From the NCBI GenBank assembly GCA_037126765.1, contig JBBCBC010000022.1, positions 2,170,001-2,234,000 on the forward strand: a DNA stretch of 64,000 nt, written 5' to 3'. Of this stretch, positions 24,667 to 35,907 are shown piece by piece. How positions within the stretch are numbered: the stretch's first letter is position 1; each line of letters starts with the position of its first letter. The notes under the pieces are model-generated. The model did no database searches and had not been told where the DNA came from. It saw nothing but the letters and a program-made list of their open reading frames with translations. Both the position numbers and the translations under genes were made by a program. Source of the DNA: Stenogyne calaminthoides (lineage: Eukaryota; Streptophyta; Magnoliopsida; Lamiales; Lamiaceae).

Positions 24667-27600
24667 TCAGAAATTTATCTCTCGTCTCTCAGCGAAGAAT
24701 TTCCCACTTATCGATTGATCTGGAAATAGGGCAAGCCAAACGGCTGTATCAGCCCCTTCTGCAGGACTAGTATGCCCGTCCCAACCAGTCATAGCAGTCT
24801 TCACCCACCCAGGACAGCAGCAGTTGATATGTATCTTCGGGCCTTCGGGCTGGCTGGAGAATATCCGGGTCATCAGCCTAGTGTAAGCGTTAACTCCTAA
24901 TTTCGATAAAGAATAGTCTGTGTAAACTTGAGGCCATCCACCATCTTTCCAACTGCCTCGTTTACTTGTTCTAAGAATGTATTCATTGTCTGGTCAATCA
25001 GTTTCTCAGATAGAGATTCGTCGTCTTGAAGCTTTTTCCTCAATTCGATATCTCCAATTCTCTGCACAAATCAAACAAAATTGATAACCAATGGCCTTCT
25101 AAATGTATACAGTGATTTATATTTGCCTCAGAGATAGAAAACGTAAAGGAAAATAATCTTGTCAACTGCAGAAAGGGACCTTTTATAAATGCCACTCAAA
25201 AAAATTAGATTTGTACTTTTAACCTCCCTTGGATAACCAACAAACAATAAATATTTTTAAAAAAAGGAAAAAGTTTCAAAAAGTTCTCAATCGAATAAAT
25301 TTCTAAACGAAGAGGACCTGAAAAAGATTGAAGGGTCTTGCTGAGATAACCAACTCATAAATGCTTCTCCAAATAAGAACCAAAACTGAACCAATTTTTT
25401 TCACATTTTGTGATAATGTGATCTCTATTTATAATTCAGATGAGTCATTGGACCGGGTAAATAAGTTTTAACAAACATATCTGTGATGACAATGTTAACA
25501 ATTTTAGAGTAAGGTAACTTGACATGACTCCTCAGTGTACAAAACAGACAACTACGTAAAATCTTCTAAACCTATTTTGTCATTCCTAGAATTTCCAAAC
25601 AGAGGTATAATATGCCTAAGTGGTTGCTTAAACATTATACAAATTATCTTTTCAATGAACTAGCATTTGATATTATTCACAAAGATTTATTATTTATATA
25701 TGTAGGTTAGATTGTAGAACTCACATATACAACTTATGTTTCAGTTATTTTCCAAACAATATAATCATCCCCATACATGGAGAAAAACACACATCTTTTA
25801 ACATTGGGAAATTGTAATAATAAGGTAAGCCTCTTACATTCCGCCGCCCATTCAATCTTCCCAATCTCGAACTGACGTTAACAATACGAGCACCAGAATC
25901 TGAAGGTCTCATCAGAGGGATCATGGTTTTGATCATGTTTTTGGTCCCATAATAGTTGGTAAGAATAACTCTTTCAGCAAATTCCACAGAATTGTCTGAC
26001 CCTGTATTGTAATTTACTCCTGCATTGTTTACCTAGAAGTTTGCATGTGTTCAATAAAGTGTATTAAAAAATGTCACAAATAGATGTACTTTTAATATCT
26101 GATGCAACATATAGACATCAGATAACGATACTAAACAGCTGGAAAGTGAGCACGTAATAACAAATTAATTTTCCTATAAATTTGGCCAGAGCCAAAATTT
26201 GAGATACGAGTCCCATCACAATCATACCAACATAAGTAGGTAATGCATGCAAGACCATATATCAGAATCTCTTTTAAAGGGTTAATGTCCTTTTTGGTCC
26301 CTTAAGTTCACCTTTGTTCAGTTTTGGTCCCCCTCTTTCACCCACTATCACATTTGGTCATGGAAGTACACCTTTACTTTCACATTTGGTCCCATCGCTA
26401 GTTGACAGTCTATTAATGGAATCAGCTATTTGAAGGTGCTAAAAGTAATTATTTACAAGTTTTGTACCTAGATGCAATTATCAAAAAAATAAAAAATAAT
26501 TCAAAAAACTTGTAAATGTTACATTTAGCACCCCCAAATAGTTGATTTTGTTAGTCAACTAACGGTGGAACCATATGTGGGAGAAGAAGGGTAATTTCAG
26601 GACCAAACTTGATAGTGAGTGAAAGAGGGTGACCGGAACTGGAAAAAGGGTAAACTTTAGGGACAAAAAAATGATACTATCTATCTTTCAAATTTCCTGG
26701 TTTTTCGAAGCAGACAATCACCATAATAAAGATTGTTAAAAAAATATTTATTTGGTATTTGGTACTGTAAAACAATTACTTGCGTAAGTATATAGGAGAG
26801 GCCACTCAACCAATATATCTATACCACCATAAGTCTCTTTTATCCATAGAGCAAATGCTTCAATTGATGAAGGGTCCAGAATATCTAGTTGTTGGACGAC
26901 CACGTTGAGACCTGCTTCTAGTAAGACCTTTGCTGCTTCCTCTCCAACACTAGTGTCTCTAGAGGTGAGAATAACTGTCAATCCAAGAACCGCTAGTTGG
27001 TTTGCAATCTCAAATCCAATTCCCCTATTTGCACCAGTCACCACTGCAACAGTATCGGATGTCCACCATCTGAAGAAATATTAATGTGCAAGAAAAGCAT
27101 GGTTCGAAATCAAAACTTAAGTAGAAATCAGTTTTTAGAAGTATAGATTAGATGCTTCTCAAAATCAGTTTAAAGAGTGATTTATTAATTAGATAAAAGC
27201 AGCACATAACCATTTTCATTAAAAAAAAAAAGTAATTTTAAGCAAATCACTTGCTCTTCAATTCGTGAGAATCAGTAGTTTGTGAAATTGCAAAACAGTC
27301 TGCATGATCAGTGGTCATGTATCCAATGTAAGAATCAAATTTTAAGCATTTACTGCCACTTAAACACACAAGTTTCACAAATGAAATAGTATTTTGAAGT
27401 CAAGAAAATTGCTGCTGATTCTACCAGCCTTTGGCTTCACTAGAATCAGTTTAAGTGTTCATAAGATCCGGATGATTCTCCAAAATTTGGAAGCTGTGTG
27501 AGGTGTTTTTGGGGGGCTTATGGCATTTGCTAATATAAATGCACTTTTTTTCAAGATATGAACAAGTTTGAAGTGATTTTGCACATAAAAAACAACAACC

Positions 27601-27922
27601 TATGTACACTTTTTTTGGGCCTCTAAGCTTCTATTCCAAACCTGCCTATTTGTATTACCAGCCTCAACAATCACATCTCAGCAAGTAATGTACTAAAATC
27701 GACAATTATTCTAAAAAATTACTCCAAATATAACAGCATAGCAGTTGCCCTAATTGCATTCTCTTGATTTTGAGAGTTAATTAAAAGGATTAGTGATTCG
27801 TCAAAAGAAACAATAATGGAGTATTTTTACCTATGGTGTTCGGGATATGGAATTGTACGGAGGAGGGAGATGTGTTGGCGGCGTTGCTCTCTTCTCTCTT
27901 TCGCCCTCTCTTCTTTACCCAT
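24667..27922 (-). CDS. Short-chain dehydrogenase/reductase, menthol dehydrogenase/carbonyl reductase type, frameshifted
   Basis: The family reduces or oxidises ketones and alcohols with NADP(H); plant relatives include neomenthol dehydrogenase and salutaridine reductase. Exons 27831-27922, 26811-27069, 25838-26032 and 24667-25061 total 941 nt, one short of 314 codons. Visible motifs: TGANRGIG cofactor loop (residues 42-49), VNNAGVNYNTG at the exon 2/3 junction, the Ser motif IVNVSSRLGRLNGRRN, the catalytic YSLSK (YxxxK), then PGWVKTAMTGW and the C terminus FFAERREINF. All splice sites fit. In exon 4 one base is missing at about 24961-24963 (GAACAAGTAAACGAGGC), so the frame is lost before the catalytic Tyr/Lys; after the site the correct code resumes in another frame. 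This is either a recent pseudogene or a base error in the assembly. The substrate cannot be inferred. Confidence 0.8.
26286..26685. mobile_element. Inverted-repeat MITE ('tttggtccc' type) in SDR intron 2
   Basis: The left arm (tttttggtcccttaagttca ... ggtccccctctttcacccac) and the right arm, read on the other strand (ttttttgtccctaaagttta ... ggtcaccctctttcactcac), are inverted copies of over 100 bases separated by about 100 bases. The element would fold into a long hairpin. It belongs to the same broad type as 31889-32410 and 37245-37812. Confidence 0.65.
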
Positions 27923-29420
27923 CACCAACACCTCGTCTCTGATGAACTCAAGACTCTTCCATGATTTTGTAATTCTTGCATTTTTTGTTTTATAATTTTT
28001 ATTCCTTTTTCTTTTTTTTATTCCTTCTTCTTTTTTGAGCGGTATTTTGTCAAACTGTTTTCAAATTTACCGACATGACCCTTCTTTGAAACACTTAAAA
28101 TAACTTTCAGAATCACTTATTTTTAAAAGTAGTGATTCTAGAAGTTGTTTTAAGTGTTTCAAAATGCACCCTTAATATTATTTTATACGGATTTGATCAT
28201 ATGTTAGCAGGTGGATACAAACTTATATATCCACGCTTATGTAGCGCGCCACATATGCAAGATTTCATCATCATTTAATTAGTTTTTTTAATTAATTTAA
28301 TCTTCTCATTAATTATATAAACCTAAACCCTAAATCATAAATTATATACCCTAAACCTAAACTATAAACCATAAATTATTCCGGGCGGGTTCGGGTTTGG
28401 GTTCGATTGGGTCCGGGTCGAGTAATTTTTTTTTAATATAATTAATAAAATTGGATAAAATATAAATAAAAAAATAAAATTAATTAAAGAAACTAATTAA
28501 ATAATGATGAGGGTCTTACATATATGGCCACATGCCTTGCATACATGTTTTATTATATAAATTTGTATTCAGATTCACCAAGATATATGATCAAATTTGT
28601 TATTTTATAATATTAGTCAGACTTATCAGATATCATTATTAATATCCGTATTGTAATATAAATTATATTCTTTAATATTATGAGTAATATCATTTATGTA
28701 GTAAAGAGACATGTCTTAAATTATCAGTTATCACAACGTTCATCCTATATTTTGTCTTCTTTTTCAGTTTTTTTCGTGTGATATCATTTCACAATGAAAT
28801 GATTCAAAAACTAGCTCATTTCCAAATTTATATTTTACAGTATTTTTCGCTTTTTTAATTTGATATCATTTTATATTTTACATTGTATTTGATTCAAAAA
28901 CCTAGACGATCATTGCATTGTATTACCCCCCAATCTAGGATGTATTGTCTTTAATAATGACACAATTTCATTATTTGTGTTTTTTCGTTTTTACGTTCCA
29001 ATCTAACATATTGTGAAGTTGAAGGTTCCTAGTGAAGTTGAAGTTGAGTCAGAATTTCAAGCAACATTTGAGGAAGCTAATAAATACGGGGTCAAGGTTA
29101 TACATAGTGATTGATAAAAGTGATTTACAAATCCTCACTTTGTGATAATCCTCATTCCTCACCAATTTGAAAGGAATAAAGGCGTGTTTTGAAATTTTAC
29201 AAAATTATTTCTAGAATCACTTTTTATCAAAAGTTGTTAGAAATAATTTTGAAAATAAGTGTTTCGATAAATAGTTTTTAAAGTTTCAAAAGTAACATAT
29301 CCTAAAAGTCATTCGTTATAAGAATCATACTTTTATTCATTTTCATTTCTCCCAACAAACTATAAACATCTCAAATGCTGTTTATAAATACAATTTGTGG
29401 ATGTGTTTGTATATATAAAT
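27923..29420. other. Spacer with small palindromes, no gene
   Basis: 28084-28165 is an inverted repeat: gaaacacttaaaataacttt and, on the other strand, gaaacacttaaaacaacttc, around agaatcact. Similar pieces (tttctagaatcacttttt) recur near 29200, and an ortholog-like segment lies inside the SDR intron near 27150. 28310-28440 contains ctaaaccctaaa-like runs, too short and irregular to be telomeric. Confidence 0.5.
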
Positions 29421-30153
29421 TAGGGCTGGCAATTTGAGCCCGGCCCATCGGCCAGCCCGTATGGCCCGAGTATCAGGATAGGCTGGGCCTTAATTTTATA
29501 GGCCTGAAAAGAACCGGGCCGATTTGGCCCAGCCCAACAAGTCCGATGGGCCTATCGGGCTTGGGCTGATTTTGGCCCGGGGTTTTGGGCTTTTTTTTGG
29601 CCCGTCAAAAATCTAGGAATTTTTATATTTTATAATTAATAAAATTTAAATAAGGATAAAAATACATGCATGCATGCTGTTGAACAGAAAAGGCAAAAAA
29701 ACCCTATGTTTAACTTTAAAAAAAAAAAAAAAAAAACCAGCATTATGTTTAACTTATAAACATTCACACAATCTTTTTTGTAGAAAATAAAACAAAATCT
29801 AATAATCCAGAAATTTCAATTTGTAGATACACTACAAAGCTTTTTACAACACTGGATGAAACATTCATTATATATAAACATTCACGTAAATGTGGGTAGT
29901 TGTAATTTTTTAGCTACTGTCTATGAAATTAAAATTTGTAAATTTCTATGAAATATAAATAATTATTTTATTTACTAATATTTAAAAAAAAAACAGGGCA
30001 TATTTGGCCCAATAGCCCAGCAGCCCGCCTAGGGCCAGGTTGGGCCTGGAAATCAGAGGCCCATTTAGAATCAGTCCCAGCCCGGCCCATAAATTGCACA
30101 TGGCCTGATGGGCCAGCATCAGGCCGCCCGGCCCGACCTGTTTGCCAGCCCTA
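29421..30153. mobile_element. hAT-type non-autonomous element with 8-bp target duplication
   Basis: Termini tagggctggcaa and ttgccagcccta are inverted, and atataaat flanks both ends exactly (29413-29420 and 30154-30161). Subterminal regions are packed with ggcccg/cgggcc words on both strands, while the core is AT-rich. There is no transposase frame in 733 bases. The tagggctggcaa end is a widespread plant hAT MITE type. Confidence 0.8.
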
Positions 30154-30591
30154 ATATAAATAGATGATGAATATTACGCATGCAGTATTTCACCAAATGT
30201 AAGATCTATATCTCCCAATAATTTGGATATTTTGGGATATAATTTAGTTTGCAAATAATATTTTAGATGAAATAATCGGGTAAAACGTCTTTTACCCAAT
30301 ACTTTCTCCGTCAAATACTTGATTACCACTCTTTTCAAACGATCTGACCCGTATTTGAATATTCATTTCTATAAAAGGCAATAAAATTACGGGGAGATGA
30401 TTAATAGATCCATTTCAAAACTCCCACAATTATTATGGATATATGCAATACACCATAACTAAAACAAGTTAGACTAAAATTCGTGGGTCAGTCTCGTATG
30501 GGTCGGGTCGGGCGTGGGCGGGCCAGGGCAGGCAGGTTGTGGGTTAGGCGAACAGATATATATTTATAGAATGATAACATTGATAGTTATG

Positions 30592-30665
30592 TGTTGTAGC
30601 CCAGTGGTTTATGTCTGTCATTAATATGTTTGGTTGCAGGTTCAATCCTTATTAAGTACATAATT
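30592..30665 (+). mobile_element. tRNA-like SINE head fragment
   Basis: tgtagcccagtggttta fits a polymerase III A box (TGGCnnAGTGG-like) and caggttcaatcc fits a B box (GGTTCRAnnCC) with about 35 bases between, as in tRNA-derived SINEs. It runs into a T-rich tail. Too short and diverged to be a functional tRNA gene. Confidence 0.45.
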
Positions 30666-30689
30666 TTTAAAAATATTATTTTTTTTCAA

Positions 30690-31270
30690 GGCTTTTTGTG
30701 TTACTACATCTATGTATAAGTGTTACTACATTGTTATATTGAAAAAACTTAATATCTTACGCAACACATATTAAAACATATTATAACACATAAATATTCA
30801 GGCTTTTTGTGTTACTACATCTATGTATAAGTGTTACTACATTGTTATATTGAAAAAACTTCATATCTTACGCAACACATATTAAAACATATCATAACAC
30901 ATAAATATTCATAAGGTAACGTGGGTCACAAGATAACACATTGTTGTTCATATGGTAACACATGAGTATTCATATAGTATTACGACGATATGTAAACAGT
31001 GTTACATATTACTAGAAAAACATGTGTTACGACATGAACAAAAAGTGTTACCCTATGAATAAAAAAAGGTGTTACCACATGAACAAAACTAGTACAAGCG
31101 CGAAAAGAAATCCTCAGTCCAAAATTACAGATTTAAAGAACAACTTGATGTGTTAATACATGAACGAAATAGTGTTACTCTATGAGTAAAAGAGTGTTAT
31201 TACATGAAAAAAAATCAGTACAAACACAAAAAAAAAATCATCAGTCCAAAATTATAGATTTACAAAGACA
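30690..31270. repeat. 111-bp tandem duplication followed by a degenerate 'gttac' repeat
   Basis: 30690-30800 and 30801-30911 are near-identical copies beginning ggctttttgtgttactacat. Beyond, gtgttac(c/t)acatgaac words recur, and a segment containing agtccaaaattacagattta at about 31118 returns at about 31240. The whole looks like local duplication inside one old unclassified element. Confidence 0.7.
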
Positions 31271-31888
31271 ACGTGAAAAAGAAAGGCAAAGAGGATCTGG
31301 TTTCAAAGACACACTTTGTGTTGAAGGGTAATCCAAACACCACACACATATTCTCTCTTCTTCTCGCAGAATCCACACCAAAATTCAAATTGAGCAACCT
31401 GATTTCATCCAATGATCAGAGCGAATTGAAGAAAAATAAATTGGACAAGAAATTAGGGCACGAACGAGGAAGAAGAAAGTCCTTCCACCAGCAATTTAAA
31501 GAGAAGAGGAAGAAGAAGAAATCTGAACGCGTCCATGACTGCGTGACGCAAAGAAGATGAAGAAAGCTCATTAGCCACAACAATCTGCCCTAACCCGATC
31601 TCCTGCCTAATCCGCGATAAAAAAAAAAAAAAAAAAGTTCAATTGCACATATCACTTATATACAATATTGCATATAAATTTTTGTGATTACTAATAAGTA
31701 CAAACCCACCTTTTCTTATTATGCACTGCACAAAAATGTCGACAAAAACCTATTTTACTATTACTAAACCATGGGTCTTCAAGCTAAAAGGAAGAAAGAA
31801 AAAAGGTTACATTGATTTGACTTGTCTGAAAATAATTACACTTGTTGAAGTTGTAGTGAAAAGGATGCTTCCTTGGTAGAGGTAATAT
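31271..31888. other. Spacer, no supported gene
   Basis: A 95-residue frame at 31273-31560 is very Lys/Arg-rich, resembles no family I know and has no TATA-like or splice support, so I do not call it a gene. An A-run lies at 31620-31636. Confidence 0.45.
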
Positions 31889-32410
31889 CACAAATGGACA
31901 TGTAACTTTGTTCGATTCTATAAATAGTTCTGTAAGTTTTTATTTTATCAATTGTAGTTCTTTTGGTTTTAATTGTAGTTCTTTTCGCCGAAAAATTTAA
32001 AATTTGATCGGAAAATTGACCTAACTTTTTATTCTGATCACATTGACGGTCGCCACCACTCTCATTTGAACTGTCTTTCATCAAGGAAGAAAAATTCTCA
32101 ATCAGTTTCATGTTTTGATTACACCTCTCCCGTGAATCGTAACTTCAAAATCATGAATTACATTCATTATCGTGGCTAATTTCGAGTGATTTATGTTGAG
32201 GCGAGGGTCGAAACTTATACTATTCTCTTCCTTTCATTGAACTCGTCATTTCAATATTTTTTTCGCATTATTTTGTGTGCTGCATCATATTTCCGGTCAT
32301 TTTCCGGCGAAAAGGACTACAATTAAAACCAAAAGGACCACAATTGATAAAATAAAAATTTACAGGACTATTTCTGGAATCGGGCAAAGTTACAATACCA
32401 TTTGTGATTT
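31889..32410. mobile_element. Long inverted-repeat MITE ('cccgattc' type)
   Basis: The left arm (atcacaaatggacatgtaac ... ttttattttatcaattgtag ... tttcgccgaaaa) is mirrored by the right arm read on the other strand (atcacaaatggtattgtaac ... ttttattttatcaattgtgg ... tttcgccggaaa). Arms are about 115 bases with roughly 85-90 percent match by eye. The unit resembles 37245-37812, which shares gcccgaatccaatt. Confidence 0.72.
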
Positions 32411-33533
32411 TTTTCTCTCCTTGGTTAGCTAAAAAAATAATGTAGATGTCATTCATTTTTATACAACTTCGAGATAAAAATTCATTGGAAAAAAAGGCAA
32501 CAATTTTTTTTTCCGATTCGTGTAAATCAAAATTAATTTCTCTTAAAAGTTTGTCGTCGTTCCACTTTGATATGTGCATATCTCAATTAAGTTGACCCAA
32601 ACAAAAACTCATTTTGCATTGTAATTATTGTTATTTAAACATGATAATAATACTATAAAAAAAATAAATTAAATATTTATATTGGAATTTATTTGTCGAC
32701 TTTGCCAAACTTATTATTTCGGCTTAGAAAAATGCACACACCCGACACGATATGCATCATGAAATTAAAATGCTCAGGTGAATAGAAAATGCATATACTC
32801 ACAAAATTTGCATTGTTTGAAGAAAAAATGCATTATTAAAAAAAGTATTGTTCAAGACAGAATTGCATATTTGCTCAGAAAAATGCATTATTAAAAATGC
32901 ATTGCATATACACTAAAAATATTACATACATACATTATATATACACATAAAAAAAATTGACCGCCATCCTCCCCCACTCCTCTCTTCCCAACATCGTCAA
33001 CCATAGAAATCCTTCTCTTCCTCCTTCGTGTAATCCTTCTTTTCCTCCCCCACACGCAACCATTATCTTCTTCAACACCACCACTACCACTGTTGCACAC
33101 AAACTTTCCTCCGTCATGACCTTTTTCGCAACCTCCGGGCCTTCGTGTACGGACTCATAAAACCGTAGCCATCGTTGATAGGACTCAGAACACCGCTGTC
33201 GCCGCCATTTTTAGCCAGGATCCAGGACTCCACCACCGCCATCATTTTCACCTTTGTCTTCCACTTTTCTTGCTCCAGGTTCCATTGCGTATTATATATT
33301 GTTGAAATTTGAATTAAAGTAGAGTTATACAACAGAGCTAAATGACTGATTAAAGCATCGAAATGATGTTTGTATGTATAATAACAATTGACTGTGCAGA
33401 AGGTTACTTTGGGCATCACCCTTAAAAAAAATGTATCTATTAGCAATTAGGAATAATGCTTATATTCAATAATTCATATTCAGTTTTTTTAGTTTTTAGC
33501 AATTTACCCTAAAGTTACTACACCATTTTTAAC

Positions 33534-34559
33534 TAGAGCTGTCAGAATGGACCGGCGGGTCGAGCCGGCCCAAAATCCAATTCAACCCACATTTTGTGGG
33601 TTTGGGCGGGCCAACCCACTGCGGGCTTGGATCAAAAACTACTCAACCCAACTCAACCCATAGCGGGTAGCGGGCTTAGAGGGTTAGCCCGCGAGTTTTT
33701 TTTAATAATTTTTTTGTATATATTATTTATAATAAATTTTAGAGTAAGTCTTCGATAAAACTTGTTAATATCATTAATTTTTTACCACTACACTTATAAA
33801 CTAATATAATAACTTGTACACTGAGATCATAATATTAAATGCTAGAGGTATTAGTTTATAAGAGTATTGGTATCATTTTATAAGTGTAATGATATTAATT
33901 TCATAATATGAACATGTGTTCACATGAGAGTTTGTGTAAATTTTAAACATCATATGAACAATACCTTAATGAATAATTAAAACAAACAAATCTTACAATA
34001 AACTAGAAGATTAAGCAACAATATCCACAAAATAATCGTAATAAATAAAACGATTTTTATTTGCTCCGTGCGTAAGTGAGAAATAAATTATTTTTTGTAT
34101 TTATATTTCTGTATTTTAATAAATTTAATGATATTATTAAAAAAATTATTACTCCCTCCGTCCTATTTTTGATTATCCGGTTACTGTAGACACGGAGATT
34201 AAGAAAAAGTAGGAGATAATAGTATTAAATGGTGTAAAGTGGGTTTGGTGGAGAGAAATAATACTAGTATTAAATAATATTGAAAGTTGTTTTATTTCCT
34301 TTTTAGGAAATGATCAAACAAAATTAGGACGACTATTTACGGAAAATGGACAATCAAAATTAGGACAGAGGGGTATTATTATTTTTTTAAAAGCCCGCGG
34401 GCCAACTCAACCCGCCCCAACCCACTTCAACCCGCGGCCCAAACGGGCCAACCCAAATGGACCCGTTCTCCGGCAGGCTCGTAAATACTCAACCCAATCC
34501 GCCCCATATACAGACGGGCTCGGACCGGCCGAACGGGCTTACCCATTTTGACAACTGTA
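33534..34559. mobile_element. hAT-type element with 8-bp target duplication and a nested MITE
   Basis: The left end tagagctgtcagaatgg and the opposite-strand right end tacagttgtcaaaatgg are inverted; tttttaac stands at 33526-33533 and again at 34560-34567. Both subterminal regions are rich in aacccgc/gcgggtt words. The 1026 bases include a later Stowaway-like insertion at 34152-34373. There is no transposase frame. Confidence 0.78.
34152..34373. mobile_element. Stowaway-like MITE nested in a hAT element
   Basis: ctccctccgtcctatttttg and, on the other strand, cccctctgtcctaattttga are inverted termini, bounded by TA on both sides (34150-34151, 34374-34375). It lies wholly inside 33534-34559 and is therefore younger. 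Confidence 0.7.
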
Positions 34560-34567
34560 TTTTTAAC

Positions 34568-35188
34568 TATCTCCTCTAAATATTTCAAAATTACATCTCA
34601 TGTCAATATTTTTAACCTATAAAAGGTAATTTACATTAATAATAAAGTAAAAAATACAATACTCTCAATTAAAAATTATTGTATTCCTTTAAATACTAAT
34701 AAACAACTTTCATATTAAAACTCTCGAAAGCAAAAGGGTAAACAAGTGTTTGACTGATGTAGTATTAGTTTAAGATTGGAGGAATAAATTTTACGGGTAC
34801 CTGAAAATTTGAAGTAGTTCTTTTATATTAACTGTCAATTCAGTAGGGCTAACATGTTGGTATTCGTATTAAGAGTGATATCTATGTATTTCCGGTTGAT
34901 TAATTTTCCTTTCTTTTTTGAGAAGAATAAAATTAAGGCGGTGCCCAACTTCGTATGGCAAATTCTTATCTCAGGTGTTGAACTCACTGCAGTTGTCATT
35001 GTTGTTTTGAAGGGTAGAAGTAGAAAGGGAAAAGAAGCCTTTGAAGCTATTTTATGAGCTTGTGTCCATATTATGGCGCAATCATATGAGGTGTGCTTCA
35101 TGTTGATCAATATAAGTTTGAAGATCGTGTAAGCTGAGTATTTCTGTAATATATACGTTTGGCACAGTTAAATAAATGAGGCACACTT
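34568..35188. other. Spacer, no supported gene
   Basis: Two overlapping frames on opposite strands (34835-35110) have no recognisable content. The sequence is AT-rich with no visible element boundaries. Confidence 0.4.
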
Positions 35189-35315
35189 GCGTAAAACGTT
35201 CTCACGATGAGACGTAGCACAATTTGGACAATGCCATTTTAATACTTTAGAAGGAGATGAGTATTAATTTGTACTAGTTTGTACCCCGTCTCATACGAAT
35301 TTTTGTCTTAGTTAA
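35189..35315. mobile_element. MITE with TGAGACGGTCTC-type ends, copy 3
   Basis: Starts gcgtaaaacgttctcacgat plus gagacgtagcac and ends ccccgtctcatacgaatttt plus tgtctta. The inside (gccattttaatactttagaa) matches the copy at 9568-9702. Confidence 0.5.
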
Positions 35316-35907
35316 ATTGTACTTTACTGTAGTAAGATTGAAAACTAAATCAAAAGTGCTGATGCTAAATTTGTCGAAGATCAATATTTAAAAGTTACTT
35401 GAGCTTAAGTGGTTAGCAGTGAAGAAATCACATCTAAAAATTTTGATTTCTAGTTGAGTCACATAAAAAATAAATATGATACTGACCAAAATGAACTAAA
35501 CTGAGTATTAAAATATCGAACTGCTTGGCTTATACTAATAACATGATCATGAGTCAACTTTAAAGCTACATAAAAATCGAACAAATTTGAGCAACTTAAT
35601 CTAATTACACTTCTAATTAGATAACATCTCCATAATCACAATTACATTATTTTTCCAACTTAACGAAGCACAAATATGAGTTACAAAGATTTTTTAAAGG
35701 AAAAAAAAAATCACTTTTTGAGAAAAGGGAAAAGACTCGAACTGCAAAAGAATACTTGGACAAAGAGCCATTTTGGTTCAGCAAGAATTGCTACAAAAGA
35801 TTGCAAAAAAAACTATATACAGGAGCAAAATAAATACTCAGAGAAAGAATATCAAAATCTGTCATTTGTGTACGAATTTATATATTTATAGTAAAATTGC
35901 AAGTACC

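Noticed and set aside
28310..28380. ctaaaccctaaa-like run as interstitial telomere
   Set aside because: Only a few irregular units, no run of exact TTTAGGG repeats.
30592..30665. tRNA gene
   Set aside because: A and B boxes are present but the cloverleaf cannot be closed and an A/T-rich tail follows; a SINE fragment fits better.
31273..31560. 95-residue Lys/Arg-rich plus frame
   Set aside because: Composition bias from purine-rich DNA; no family resemblance or gene context.
32957..33160. Pro/Thr-rich plus frame opposite another frame
   Set aside because: CT-rich low complexity; both strands open by composition only.
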